Source: Paenibacillus silvisoli
Lineage (GTDB): Bacteria; Bacillota; Bacilli; Paenibacillales; Paenibacillaceae
Direction: 5' to 3'
Length of the DNA stretch: 64,000 bases
NCBI RefSeq assembly: GCF_030866765.1
Contig: NZ_CP133017.1
Span: forward strand, 1,331,001-1,395,000
Positions 7,520 through 16,307 of this stretch are shown here, in pieces (within the stretch, counting starts at the first letter, position 1; each line of letters begins with the position of its first letter). The notes under the pieces are model-generated. The model had not been told where the DNA came from and did no database searches. It saw only the letters and a program-made list of their open reading frames with translations. The position numbers and the translations under genes are program-made.

Positions 7520-9387
7520 AGATGAGCCTGTTCCGGAAGCTGTTTCTCTACTTCACCATCGTCATTCTGTTCTCGCTGACGACGGTCAGCGTATTCACGT
7601 ACCTGAAGTCGTCCGCGGCGATCGACAAGCAGGTCGAGAAATATATTTCCACGGTCATCGAAAATGCGGGCGCGCAAACGGACCTTCAGCTCGAAATGTT
7701 CGAGCGGGTGAGCAACTCGGTGTTATCGCACCAGTCGGTCAAGAAGTTTCTGGACATGGACCCGGCGGACAGCTATGAATATTACCGGTTTACGCGGGAT
7801 ATCCGGCAGGATGTTTTCCAGAAGATCTTCATCACGTATCCGACGCAGATCCACAAGATGTACATTTTAGGCGAGCATGGCCGATCGATTTTCGACCAGA
7901 ATCAGAGCTTCTCTTCGCTGTCGGTCGATCCGTCGGCGCGGTATGACGAGTTGAAGGCGAAGACGCCGGACAACGGCGAAATCGCCATCCTCAACACGGC
8001 GCTCATGAACGGCGAGCGGGTCGTCACCATTGCCCGTAAAATCAGAGGCTACGCGTCCTACGCGGTCAAGGGCATTCTCGCAATCGAGCTGAACGAGAGC
8101 CAGCTGTCGGCGCTGTGGAACAACGTCGATCTCGGAGAAAATGGTTTTTTCTTCATTCTCGACGCTACGGGAGCCGTTGTTTACGCACCGGATCGCGCGA
8201 CACGCGGCGAGCTGGCGAAGACCGGTCTCGGGCCGCGCGTTGCGGAAGGCGGAAACACGCGGCTCATCGAGGAAGTGAACGGCAAACGGATGCTTATCGT
8301 CTCGCACAAATCCGCTTATTCCGGATGGAGCCTGGCGGTCTCGATGCCGCTCGACGAGCTGCGCGAGCCGATCTCGGGCATCCGATCCACGACCGTGACC
8401 GTCGGCCTCGCGACGCTGGCGATCGCGCTCGTGCTCGCTTTTCGATTCGGCAATTCGATTGCGCGTCCGATCCGAATGCTTAAGATCGGGATGCGCGAAA
8501 CGGAGAAGGGAAACTGGAAGCGCATCGAGACGAAGCAGCGCGACGACGAGATCGGCGGCCTCATCCACAGCTACAATTTGATGGTCAGCCGGCTGTCGGA
8601 CATGATCGAGCGGGTATACGACACGGAACTAAGCAGCCAGAAGACGAAGCTCCAGCTGCAAGAGATCGAGTTGGAGCGGCAGAGGGCGGAATTCCAGGCG
8701 CTGCAGCTGCAGATCAATCCCCATTTTTTGTACAACACGCTGGAGACGATCAACTGCTATGCGATCGTGCAGGATTCGGACGAAATTTCCGAGATGGTCG
8801 AAGCGATGGCGTTCATGCTCCGGTACTCGATCCAGACGAATCTTGAAGAGGTGACGCTGGCTAACGAGCTCAATCATGTGCGACATTACATGATGATCCA
8901 GAAGCACCGGATCGGGCATGATTTTGAAATCGATGTTGTGACGCCGCCGTCGCTCCTATTGTCGCGCATGGTACGGCTGACGCTGCAGCCGATCGTGGAA
9001 AATATATTCCAGCACGCGTTCGCGGAAGGGTTCGAGCCAAAGCATTATATCCGCATCGATACCCGCATCGAGGACGGCGAGACGCTTGTCCTAGTAGAGG
9101 ATAATGGCGTCGGGATGACGGGAGAAACGTTGGCGAAATTGAGGCAGCGATTGGACCGGAACCGGTTGGTCGAGGACCGGACGGCGAGCCGGGGACGCAG
9201 AGGCGGCATAGGGCTGGTCAATGTGCACCGGCGTATTCAAATGGTGTACGGCGACGAGTTCGGGCTGCACATCGAAAGCGCGATTGGCGAAGGGACGCGG
9301 ATCGTCCTGCGCATGCCGCGGGAGGCCGGTTCGGCAGTGAAGCCTGAACCGGCCGCGGTCGCGGAGCCTCAGTCGGCTACAGCCTAA
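7516..9387 (+). CDS. Membrane sensor histidine kinase, YesM-like
   Basis: 623 residues. A first membrane helix at about 8-30, an extracellular Cache-like sensory region, a second helix near 290-312, a HAMP domain, then the His_kinase domain with QINPHFLYNTLETI holding the phosphorylated His, and an ATP-binding HATPase domain (VEDNGVGM, GGIGLVNVHRRI). The gene overlaps the regulator by four bases (ATGA), so translation is coupled. It probably senses the sugar, directly or through the loaded binding protein, and phosphorylates the regulator at 6482. The last 20 residues are an Ala/Pro/Glu-rich tail. Confidence 0.92.
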   Translation: MKMSLFRKLFLYFTIVILFSLTTVSVFTYLKSSAAIDKQVEKYISTVIENAGAQTDLQLEMFERVSNSVLSHQSVKKFLDMDPADSYEYYRFTRDIRQDVFQKIFITYPTQIHKMYILGEHGRSIFDQNQSFSSLSVDPSARYDELKAKTPDNGEIAILNTALMNGERVVTIARKIRGYASYAVKGILAIELNESQLSALWNNVDLGENGFFFILDATGAVVYAPDRATRGELAKTGLGPRVAEGGNTRLIEEVNGKRMLIVSHKSAYSGWSLAVSMPLDELREPISGIRSTTVTVGLATLAIALVLAFRFGNSIARPIRMLKIGMRETEKGNWKRIETKQRDDEIGGLIHSYNLMVSRLSDMIERVYDTELSSQKTKLQLQEIELERQRAEFQALQLQINPHFLYNTLETINCYAIVQDSDEISEMVEAMAFMLRYSIQTNLEEVTLANELNHVRHYMMIQKHRIGHDFEIDVVTPPSLLLSRMVRLTLQPIVENIFQHAFAEGFEPKHYIRIDTRIEDGETLVLVEDNGVGMTGETLAKLRQRLDRNRLVEDRTASRGRRGGIGLVNVHRRIQMVYGDEFGLHIESAIGEGTRIVLRMPREAGSAVKPEPAAVAEPQSATA

Positions 9388-9411
9388 CGACAAGAAGGGA
9401 AGGCGATCGAA

Positions 9412-10182
9412 ATGGTGTCTATCGATTTAGTGGGAAAGGCCGCGCTCGTGACGGGGGCGAGCGGCGGGATCGGGAGAGCGATTGCGTCGAAGCTGGCGGA
9501 TGCCGGAGCGATGGTGGCGCTGAACTATTTGAACAGCCGGGAGGCGGCCGAAGAAGCGGTGGTCGCGATTCGCGCGCAAGGAGGAACGGCTGTGGCTATT
9601 CAAGCGGATGTCGCGCGGGCCGAGGAGGCGGCGCGGCTGGTCGAGGAAGCGGCTGCGGCGTTTGGGCGTCCGGTCGATTTATTGATCAATAACGCAGGAC
9701 AACTCATCCAGCGGCTGCCGAATGAGGAGATGACGGAGGAGCTGTACGGGCAGGTCATGGATGTGAACCTCAAGAGCGCCGTGTTCGTCGCGAAGGCCGC
9801 AATTCCGGGCATGAAAGCGGCCGGGGGCGGCAGCATCGTGAACATGACGTCGGTCGCCGCGCATAACGGCGGCGGGCCGGGCGCTTCGATCTATGCTGCT
9901 AGCAAAGCAGCCGTGCTAGCTTACACGAAAGGGCTCGCGAAGGAGCTCGCCGCCAGCGGCATCCGCGTCAACGCCATCTCGCCGGGCTTCATCGGCCAAA
10001 CGGCGTTCCATGCGGCGTTTACGCCGGTCGCCGCGCGGGAAGCGACGATTCAGAGCATTCCGATGCGACGGGAGGGAACGCCGGAGGATGTGGCGGGCAT
10101 CGCGCTGTTCCTGGTCTCCGGGCTGTCCGCGTATTTAACCGGGGAGACGATCGAAGTCAATGGCGGCATGTATATGCGTTAA
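9412..10182 (+). CDS. SDR-family dehydrogenase/reductase (FabG/KduD-like)
   Basis: 256 residues with all landmarks of a classical short-chain dehydrogenase: TGASGGIG cofactor motif near residue 14, NNAG, catalytic Ser in MTSVAAH, YAASK (Tyr and Lys), and the IRVNAISPG strand. It is followed by a heparinase-like lyase and a KdgF-like cupin. In that setting a likely role is reducing the 4-deoxy-5-keto-uronate made from unsaturated uronic acids, or a related keto sugar. Sequence alone does not fix the substrate. It begins 24 bases after the sensor-kinase gene and probably belongs to the same transcript. Confidence 0.85.
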   Translation: MVSIDLVGKAALVTGASGGIGRAIASKLADAGAMVALNYLNSREAAEEAVVAIRAQGGTAVAIQADVARAEEAARLVEEAAAAFGRPVDLLINNAGQLIQRLPNEEMTEELYGQVMDVNLKSAVFVAKAAIPGMKAAGGGSIVNMTSVAAHNGGGPGASIYAASKAAVLAYTKGLAKELAASGIRVNAISPGFIGQTAFHAAFTPVAAREATIQSIPMRREGTPEDVAGIALFLVSGLSAYLTGETIEVNGGMYMR

Positions 10183-10218
10183 GGGATCTTACAACGACGA
10201 GCGAAGAGAGGGATTGGC

Positions 10219-12552
10219 ATGTCCACCAAGCTTTTCGAACCGGCCAGCGGCTTGCTGACGGTGCCCTACGAACCGAACGAGCAGTCTGAACTGCGGGAAA
10301 ATCCGCCGCGCTTCACTTGGATGCCGGCTAAGCCGGAACATGACCGGTACGTGCTGCAGATATCCGCTTCCGATAGCTTCGAGCCTGCTGCCACGGAGAC
10401 GGTCGGCCCGATTCCATATAACTTCTATACCCCGGATCGCGTGTATGAGCCAGGTGTCTATTATTGGCGATACGCGCTGACAGATACCGCTGCGGAAGAC
10501 GGTGAGGCAGCATCGAAGGCGGGGGTTTCCGATTGGAGCCGTTCGCGGTCGTTCACCGTCCCGGAGCAGCCGATTCCCGCGACGCCGTTGCCTTCCCGGG
10601 CGGCAAGATATGCGGCGGCCGGCGAAGCGCATCCGCGGCTGTGGCTGCAGCCGGGGCGCGTTGAAGCGTTCCGCGAGCAGATCCGCGGGGATGCGTCCGC
10701 TTGCGGCTGGGACGATTTTTACGAGAAGTCGGTACGGTCCTGGATGGAGAGGGAACTGATCGCCGAACCGGAGCGGTATCCGGACAACAAGCGCGTCGCC
10801 AAGCTGTGGCGCAAAATGTACATGGACTGCCAGGAGACGCTCTACGCGATTCGCCATCTGAGCGTGGCTGGCGTGCTGCTTGAGGATGCGGATATGATCC
10901 AGCAGGCGAAGCGCTGGCTGCTTCACGTAGTCTCCTGGGACCCTCGCGGCACCACATCGCGGGATTACAACGACGAGGCCGCCTTCCGGATCGCCGGGGC
11001 GGTGGCATGGGGCTACGACTGGCTGCACGCGTACCTGAGCGAAGAGGAACGGACGGCGGTTCGCGCGAACTTGCTCGCTCGCACGGAGCAGGTGGCCCAT
11101 CACGTCATCGAACGGTCGCGCATCCACCGGGTGCCGTACGACAGCCACGCGGTGCGGTCGCTCTCATCCGTGCTTGCGCCGGCTTGCATCGCGATGCTGC
11201 ACGAGGAACCGCAGGCGCGGGAGTGGATCGATTATACGCTCGATTACTTCGCCTGCCTCTATTCGCCATGGGGCGGGCAGGACGGCGGCTGGGCGGAAGG
11301 CCCGATGTACTGGACGACCGGTCTAGCCTACTTGATCGATGCGTTCAATTTGATCCGCGGCTACGTTGGCATCGACCTATTCCGCCGGCCGTTCTTCGCC
11401 CATACCGGCGATTTCCCGTTGTACGTGAACAGCCCGGATACGGTGCGGGCCAGCTTCGGTGACCAGTCGACGCTCGGCGAACCGCCAAGTTTGAAGACGG
11501 CTTTCAATATCCGCCAATTTGCGGGTTTGACGGGCAACGGGCTTTATCAATGGTATTACGAGCAGGTGAAGGCGCGCGATAAGGACGCCGATACGAAATT
11601 TTACAATTACGGCTGGTGGGATTTCCGGTTTGACGAGATGCTATACCGGCATGACTATCCGTCCGTCGAGCCTGTTCTGCCGGAACCGAGCGTCATCGAG
11701 CCTGTGAAGTGGTTCCGCGACGTCGGCTGGGTCGCCTTCCACCGGCGGATGGACGATCCGGCCGAGCATATCCAACTGCTCGTGAAGAGCAGCGCTTACG
11801 GCTCGCTAAGCCACAGCCACGGCGACCAGAACGGCTTCCTGTTTCACGCGTACGGCGAACCGCTGGCGATCGACAGCGGATACTACGTCGCTCACGGCAG
11901 CACGATGCACCGCAATTGGCGCAGGCAAACGGTGTCGAAGAACGGTCTGCTCATCGACGGGAAAGGCCAGTACGCGGGCACTGATAAAGTGAAGTGCAAG
12001 GAAGCGTTCGGTGTCGTCGAGGAGGTGACGTCCAGGCCGGGCTATGCCGGCGTGCGCATGAACGCGACCGCGGCTTACAGCGAAACGGTGCCGTATTTGA
12101 ACCGGTTCATTCGGGAGGTGTATTGGCTCGACGAGACGTATGCCGTCATCGTCGATGCCGTCGACCTCGCGCAGCCGGGCCGCGTCACTTGGCTGATGCA
12201 CACCCTTCACGAAATGGAATTGGGCGGGCAATCGTTTCGGGTGCTTGGAGCCAAGGCGGAAATGGACGGCCGATTCGTCTACGTTTCGTCCGGCCCTGTT
12301 ACCGTCACGCAGCATGACCGATTCCCGGATGTCGAACCGGCCGAATATGAAGGTCTGCCGAACCAGTGGCATCTATCAGCGGAAACGAAGGAGGCGGACA
12401 GCCACCGGATCGTCTCGCTGCTTGTGCCCATGAAGAAGGGCGACGATAAATTCGTCTCCTATTTCATCGATGATCAAGACCATGGCATTCATCTTTATTT
12501 CACGAACGAAGAGGGCAAGACGCGCATGATTGCGGTGCCGAAGGCGTATTGA
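10219..12552 (+). CDS. Heparinase II/III-like polysaccharide lyase with DUF4962 N-terminal domain
   Basis: 777 residues without a signal peptide, so probably cytoplasmic. The first 110 residues resemble a fibronectin-like DUF4962 domain (PPRFTWMPAK). The middle is an alpha/alpha toroid with YDSHAVRSL, which in related lyases carries a catalytic His. The C-terminal beta-sandwich has the heparinase II/III signature SHSHGDQNGFLFHAYGEPL followed by DSGYY. Such lyases cut uronic-acid-containing chains by beta-elimination, leaving a 4,5-unsaturated uronate. It is flanked by an SDR and a KdgF-like cupin, which fit downstream processing. The exact polysaccharide is unknown. Confidence 0.82.
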   Translation: MSTKLFEPASGLLTVPYEPNEQSELRENPPRFTWMPAKPEHDRYVLQISASDSFEPAATETVGPIPYNFYTPDRVYEPGVYYWRYALTDTAAEDGEAASKAGVSDWSRSRSFTVPEQPIPATPLPSRAARYAAAGEAHPRLWLQPGRVEAFREQIRGDASACGWDDFYEKSVRSWMERELIAEPERYPDNKRVAKLWRKMYMDCQETLYAIRHLSVAGVLLEDADMIQQAKRWLLHVVSWDPRGTTSRDYNDEAAFRIAGAVAWGYDWLHAYLSEEERTAVRANLLARTEQVAHHVIERSRIHRVPYDSHAVRSLSSVLAPACIAMLHEEPQAREWIDYTLDYFACLYSPWGGQDGGWAEGPMYWTTGLAYLIDAFNLIRGYVGIDLFRRPFFAHTGDFPLYVNSPDTVRASFGDQSTLGEPPSLKTAFNIRQFAGLTGNGLYQWYYEQVKARDKDADTKFYNYGWWDFRFDEMLYRHDYPSVEPVLPEPSVIEPVKWFRDVGWVAFHRRMDDPAEHIQLLVKSSAYGSLSHSHGDQNGFLFHAYGEPLAIDSGYYVAHGSTMHRNWRRQTVSKNGLLIDGKGQYAGTDKVKCKEAFGVVEEVTSRPGYAGVRMNATAAYSETVPYLNRFIREVYWLDETYAVIVDAVDLAQPGRVTWLMHTLHEMELGGQSFRVLGAKAEMDGRFVYVSSGPVTVTQHDRFPDVEPAEYEGLPNQWHLSAETKEADSHRIVSLLVPMKKGDDKFVSYFIDDQDHGIHLYFTNEEGKTRMIAVPKAY

Positions 12553-12599
12553 AGCAGAAGTCGTCTGCCCTCGGCAGGCGAAGGGAGGAGCCGGGCATA

Positions 12600-12923
12600 G
12601 TGGCGAGCAATTTGGGGGTTTGGGAAGCGGCGGAACCAGGCGTGAAGCGCAAAATTTTGCGCGCCGAAGGCGGCTTGATGATGATGGAGGTCCACTTCGA
12701 AAGCGGCGCGGAGGGCTACGAGCACGAGCATCCGCACGAGCAGATGTCGTATTGCTTGAAAGGGACGATGGCGTTTACGATCGACGGCGTGCAGACGGTC
12801 ATCAAGCAAGGGGAAACCGTCTTTATTCCGGGCGGCGCAAGGCATGGCGCGAAGGCGCTTGAGCCTTCCGCGCTGCTGGATACGTTTACGCCGATTCGGC
12901 GGGATTTGCTGAAGCCTTATTAG
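12600..12923 (+). CDS. kdgF: KdgF-like cupin, unsaturated-uronate ring-opening protein
   Basis: 107 residues forming one cupin barrel. The metal-binding motif is HEHPHEQMSYCLKG with three His and a Glu/Gln, plus His in GGARHGAKAL near the C-terminus; KRKILRAEGGLMMMEVHF and LLDTFTPIRRDLL match KdgF proteins. KdgF converts 4,5-unsaturated uronates to the open-chain keto form. The start is set at GTG 12600 because AAGGGAGGAG lies 9 bases upstream; the longer frame from 12549 would overlap the lyase stop. It lies directly after the lyase gene, completing a lyase-KdgF-reductase set. Confidence 0.8.
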   Translation: MASNLGVWEAAEPGVKRKILRAEGGLMMMEVHFESGAEGYEHEHPHEQMSYCLKGTMAFTIDGVQTVIKQGETVFIPGGARHGAKALEPSALLDTFTPIRRDLLKPY

Positions 12924-12946
12924 GCAAGGTAAAGGGAAATTGGGAG

Positions 12947-12990
12947 AGCTCGGATTGTGCTGAAGACGCACGATTCCGAGCTTTATTGAT
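12947..12990 (+). terminator. Terminator after the KdgF gene
   Basis: AGCTCGGATTGTGC (12947-12960) pairs, with one bulge, with GCACGATTCCGAGCT (12968-12982), followed by TTATTGATT. It closes the first carbohydrate operon. Confidence 0.7.
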
Positions 12991-13008
12991 TATATGGCCC
13001 CTATTAGA

Positions 13009-13048
13009 TTGTATACATATTGTGCACAAATAACGAATGTGATAGATT
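13009..13048 (+). promoter_or_regulatory. Promoter with two tandem palindromic operators before the DUF4038 gene
   Basis: TGTATACA (13010-13017) and TTGTGCACAA (13020-13029) are two palindromes whose centres are 11 bases apart, one helical turn. The second contains a -35 TTGTGC (13020-13025), followed by a 17-base spacer and TAGATT (13043-13048). A repressor of the GntR or LacI type bound here would block the polymerase. The binding protein is not identified in the window. Confidence 0.5.
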
Positions 13049-13105
13049 GAGAGTAACATCATAGATTGGCCGACGTTAACCTATTCCGGGAGAGTGAGCA
13101 GGACG

Positions 13106-14410
13106 ATGTCTAGCACGCTGCAGCTGTTGAAGGTCAGCGATAATAAGAGATTTTTGGTACAAGCGGACGGCACGCCGTTTTTTTGGCTGGGAGATACGGC
13201 TTGGGAAATTTTTCACCGATTGAGCCGCGAGGATGCGGATGAATTTCTGCGGGGCCGCGCGGAGCAGCGGTTTAACGTCATTCAAGCGGTCGCGCTGGCG
13301 GAGTTCGAGGGGCTGACCGTCGACAACTATTATGGCCGCCGCCCGTTGAAGCAGAACGAGCAGGGGGAATACGATCCGACGCTGCCGGACCTGGACGGCG
13401 ACGACAACTATTGGAGCCATGTCGATTATATTGTTGACCGCGCGGCTCATTACGGTATTTATGTCGCGCTGCTCCCGACTTGGGGCGATAAATACAATCA
13501 GCAGTGGGGCAAGGGGCCCGTTATTTTCAATGCGGACAATGCTCGGGCGTACGGGCAATGGCTTGGCGAGCGTTACAAGGATCGCGCGAATATTATTTGG
13601 GTGCTCGGCGGCGACCGTCCGCTGCAGACGCTCCTGCATTTCGAAGTGAATTATTCGCTTGCCGCGGGCTTGTGCGAAGGCGATGGCGGCGCTCATCTGA
13701 TTACATATCATCCGAACGGCGACTCCTCTTCTTCGCGCCATGTGCATGACGCGCCTTGGCTTGATTTTAATATGATTCAATCCGGACATCATGAGCAAAT
13801 CCGCGTCAATTACAAGCATGTGAGCGCGGACTACGAGAAGCTGCCGGTGAAGCCGACGTTCGACGCCGAGCCTTGCTATGAGGATCATCCGGTCAATTTC
13901 CGCGCGGCTAACGGCTATTTCGACCAAGCGGACGTGCGGACTGCGGCTTATTATGCGGTGTTCTCGGGCGGCTTCGGCCACACGTACGGGCATCACTGCA
14001 TTTGGTCGATGACGACGAAGATTGAGCCATACTTCATCATGAACTGGCGGCAGGCTTTGGTGCGTCCGGGCGCGCGCCAAATGCAGCACGTGCGCGGCTT
14101 GATCGAATCGGTGCCGTTCCTGGAGCGGGTGCCGGATCAAAGCCTGATCGCCGAAAACTACGAAGGCGCCAATTATATGGTTGCCACGCGCGGCGAAGAT
14201 TACGGCTTCATCTACTCGCCGAGCGGCCTCCCGATTCGCGCGCAGCTCGGCATCCTGCAAGGCAGCCGCGTCGCGGCTTCCTGGTACGATCCTCGTACCG
14301 GGGAATATGCGGCGATCGGCGAGTACGACAACAGCGGCGAAGCCGCGGTTACCCCGCCGTCCAGCGGCCGGGGCAATGACTGGGTGCTGGTGTTGAAATC
14401 GGTGAAGTAA
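13106..14410 (+). CDS. DUF4038 glycoside hydrolase, GH140/apiosidase-like
   Basis: 434 residues. It opens with LLKVSDNKRFLVQADGTPFFWLGDTAWEIFH split over the typical N-terminal region of DUF4038 proteins, continues as a TIM barrel (VIQAVALAEFEG, IIWVLGGDR, FDAEPCYE with a candidate catalytic Glu) and ends with a small beta domain often called putative collagen-binding. Characterised relatives include apiosidases acting on pectin side chains. No signal peptide is seen. ATG 13106 is chosen over GTG 13094, which has no usable ribosome site. It has its own operator-promoter and terminator, so it is regulated apart from the upstream operon. Confidence 0.8.
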   Translation: MSSTLQLLKVSDNKRFLVQADGTPFFWLGDTAWEIFHRLSREDADEFLRGRAEQRFNVIQAVALAEFEGLTVDNYYGRRPLKQNEQGEYDPTLPDLDGDDNYWSHVDYIVDRAAHYGIYVALLPTWGDKYNQQWGKGPVIFNADNARAYGQWLGERYKDRANIIWVLGGDRPLQTLLHFEVNYSLAAGLCEGDGGAHLITYHPNGDSSSSRHVHDAPWLDFNMIQSGHHEQIRVNYKHVSADYEKLPVKPTFDAEPCYEDHPVNFRAANGYFDQADVRTAAYYAVFSGGFGHTYGHHCIWSMTTKIEPYFIMNWRQALVRPGARQMQHVRGLIESVPFLERVPDQSLIAENYEGANYMVATRGEDYGFIYSPSGLPIRAQLGILQGSRVAASWYDPRTGEYAAIGEYDNSGEAAVTPPSSGRGNDWVLVLKSVK

Positions 14411-14417
14411 AGATCGC

Positions 14418-14461
14418 AGCCCGCTATCATGCATGTAGATGCATGGTGGCGGGCTTTTTTG
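14418..14461 (+). terminator. Terminator after the DUF4038 gene
   Basis: A 17-bp stem with two G-T pairs (left arm from AGCCCGCTATC at 14418, right arm ending GGCGGGCT at 14455), a GTAG loop, then six T residues. Confidence 0.9.
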
Positions 14462-14498
14462 CGTTTGCCGGGCTGGGGAGTGGGGGCGGCGAAATCGC

Positions 14499-14652
14499 CG
14501 GATTTGCGCAGAAGAGAGGTAACAGTTACCGTACATGGAGTGAAATCACGAGATTTTCGTGGAAGAGAGGTAACAGTTACCGTACATGTAGCGCAACTTT
14601 GGGATTTTCGCAGAAGAGAAGTAACAGTTACCCTGCATGGAGTAGCTCTACG
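14499..14652. repeat. Three tandem 51-base repeats centred on GGTAACAGTTACC
   Basis: The palindrome GGTAACAGTTACC occurs at 14518-14530 and 14569-14581 and, as AGTAACAGTTACC, at 14620-14632, exactly 51 bases apart each time. The surrounding bases are also alike (GATTTTCG, GCAGAAGAGAGG before; GTACATGGAGT after). Less similar pieces continue to about 14730. The units differ at scattered positions and have no constant repeat with variable spacers, so it is not a CRISPR array. The gene-free stretch 14411-14845 otherwise holds the upstream terminator and, near 14811, a TATAGT that may be the -10 of the next gene. Confidence 0.75.
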
Positions 14653-14845
14653 AGCAACACATTGGCAGAAAAACAGCTAAGCAGGCGAAAGAGTATCAGC
14701 TAATTAGGCGAAGGAGTGGCACTACGAGCTACTTTGAATTTGGTGCGGATAGCGGCATCCAGTGCCGGTAATTGATATTCAGCCGCCGCTCGGACTGAAC
14801 TATAGTGAAGATAGCCATATATGCAAGCAAAAGGAGCGGATACGC

Positions 14846-16285
14846 ATGAATCTCTATCGACCGATCTATCATTTCCTGCCCCCGGGCAATTGGATGAACG
14901 ATCCGAACGGCCTGCTGTATTTCGAAGGGGACTATCACCTGTTCTACCAATACAACCCGAACGGAGACCGATGGGGCACGATCCATTGGGGACATGCCAA
15001 GAGCCGCGATCTGGTTCACTGGGAGCATCTGCCTATCGCGCTGGCGCCTTCAACGGAGCTGGGGGAAGAGCATTGCTTCTCCGGCTGCGCCGCGATCGGT
15101 CCGGACGGGACGCCGATTCTTTTCTATACGAGCATCGGCAGCGGGGATCGCAGCTATGAAACGGGAGCGGAGCAGTGGATGGCTGCGAGCAAGGACGGCA
15201 TGCTGACCTGGGAAAAGCACCCTGACAATCCGGTCCTGTCGAAGGACGTGCACGGCACGCTGGATATCCGCGAATGGCGCGACCCTTACGTCTTGAAGCA
15301 TGGCGACCGGTGGCTGATGGTCGTAGGCGGGCAGCATGACGGCAAAGGCTGCGCGATGATCTACGGCTCGGACGATCTAAAGGAATGGAAGCTGCTGAAT
15401 AAGCTGATGGGAGCGCTGCGGCCGGAAGAATATTTGTGGGAATGCCCGATTTTGTTCCCGCTGGACGGCAAATACGTTCTGCTCTACTCGCCGAAATCAG
15501 CCGTACGCTACTACACGGGAATGCTGAACGACGATTTCACATTTACGCCGGAGCGGCATGGCGTGCTCGATCCGAGCGGCTGGGAAGGCTTTTATGCGCC
15601 GAACGTCATGACGGACGGCATAGGGCGCAAGCTGCTATGGGCGTGGATGCCCGAAGAAGCGCGCGGGGACTTCGAGGGGGCGAAAGGCTGGGCCGGCGCG
15701 CTTACGGTTCCGCGGCAGCTATCGTTGACGGCGGACGGCAGGCTTCGGATGGAGCCGGTGCCGGAGCTGCGGCAGCTGCGCGGGACATGCGAGAGCGTCA
15801 GCGGGCTGACCTTGGGCGCCAGCGTTCCCGCCGGACGCGTCCACACGCTCCAAACTAGAGGACGAGCGCTGGAGCTGCTGGCGGAAATCGAGCTCGCTGA
15901 CGAGGACGCCTCCTTCGGGTTTAAGCTGCTGCATACGGAACAAGACGAGGAGCGCACGCTCGTCATATTCGATCTCAAACGGCGAAGCCTCAGCGTAGAT
16001 CGCTCACGGTCAAGCCTGTCCCCTGCGACGCATAAGTCGGAGCTCCAAGCGGAAATCGATTGGCAGCCGGGCAACACCGTAACGGTGCACATATTGCTGG
16101 ATCATTCCTTGCTGGAAGTGTTTTCCGGCTATGATTCCTGCCTGTCCGCGCGGATCTACCCGCTGTCGGAGGAAAGCGACAGAGTCAGCGTATTTGCCGA
16201 TCGCGGCCGCGTCACCATCCGCTCGCTGCAGGTCTGGACGCTTCAATCGATTTGGCCGCCTTCGCCGCCGGAACGGCAGTCATAA
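14846..16285 (+). CDS. Glycoside hydrolase family 32 beta-fructosidase
   Basis: 479 residues. The WMNDPNG motif near residue 17 holds the nucleophile Asp; EWRDPYVLK supplies the transition-state Asp; LWECPILFPL has the acid/base Glu. These three mark GH32, whose members hydrolyse sucrose, inulin or levan. The C-terminal third is the beta-sandwich domain (LLDHSLLEVFSGYDSCLSARIYP). No signal peptide is present, so it probably works on imported sucrose or fructo-oligosaccharides. AAAGGAGCGGA lies upstream of ATG 14846; an open frame to 14762 lacks a good start. It precedes the second sugar-transporter operon, which may import its substrate. Confidence 0.92.
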   Translation: MNLYRPIYHFLPPGNWMNDPNGLLYFEGDYHLFYQYNPNGDRWGTIHWGHAKSRDLVHWEHLPIALAPSTELGEEHCFSGCAAIGPDGTPILFYTSIGSGDRSYETGAEQWMAASKDGMLTWEKHPDNPVLSKDVHGTLDIREWRDPYVLKHGDRWLMVVGGQHDGKGCAMIYGSDDLKEWKLLNKLMGALRPEEYLWECPILFPLDGKYVLLYSPKSAVRYYTGMLNDDFTFTPERHGVLDPSGWEGFYAPNVMTDGIGRKLLWAWMPEEARGDFEGAKGWAGALTVPRQLSLTADGRLRMEPVPELRQLRGTCESVSGLTLGASVPAGRVHTLQTRGRALELLAEIELADEDASFGFKLLHTEQDEERTLVIFDLKRRSLSVDRSRSSLSPATHKSELQAEIDWQPGNTVTVHILLDHSLLEVFSGYDSCLSARIYPLSEESDRVSVFADRGRVTIRSLQVWTLQSIWPPSPPERQS

Positions 16286-16307
16286 CCGCTCACGCCGCCA
16301 TATAGAA

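Noticed and set aside
14499..14652. Possible CRISPR array
   Set aside because: Only three units, similar over most of their length, without a constant repeat and unique spacers; no cas genes.
14429..14703. Open frames across the 51-base repeats with a repeating peptide (REVTVTVHG)
   Set aside because: The periodic protein is a by-product of a 51-base unit divisible by three; there is no ribosome site and it overlaps a terminator.
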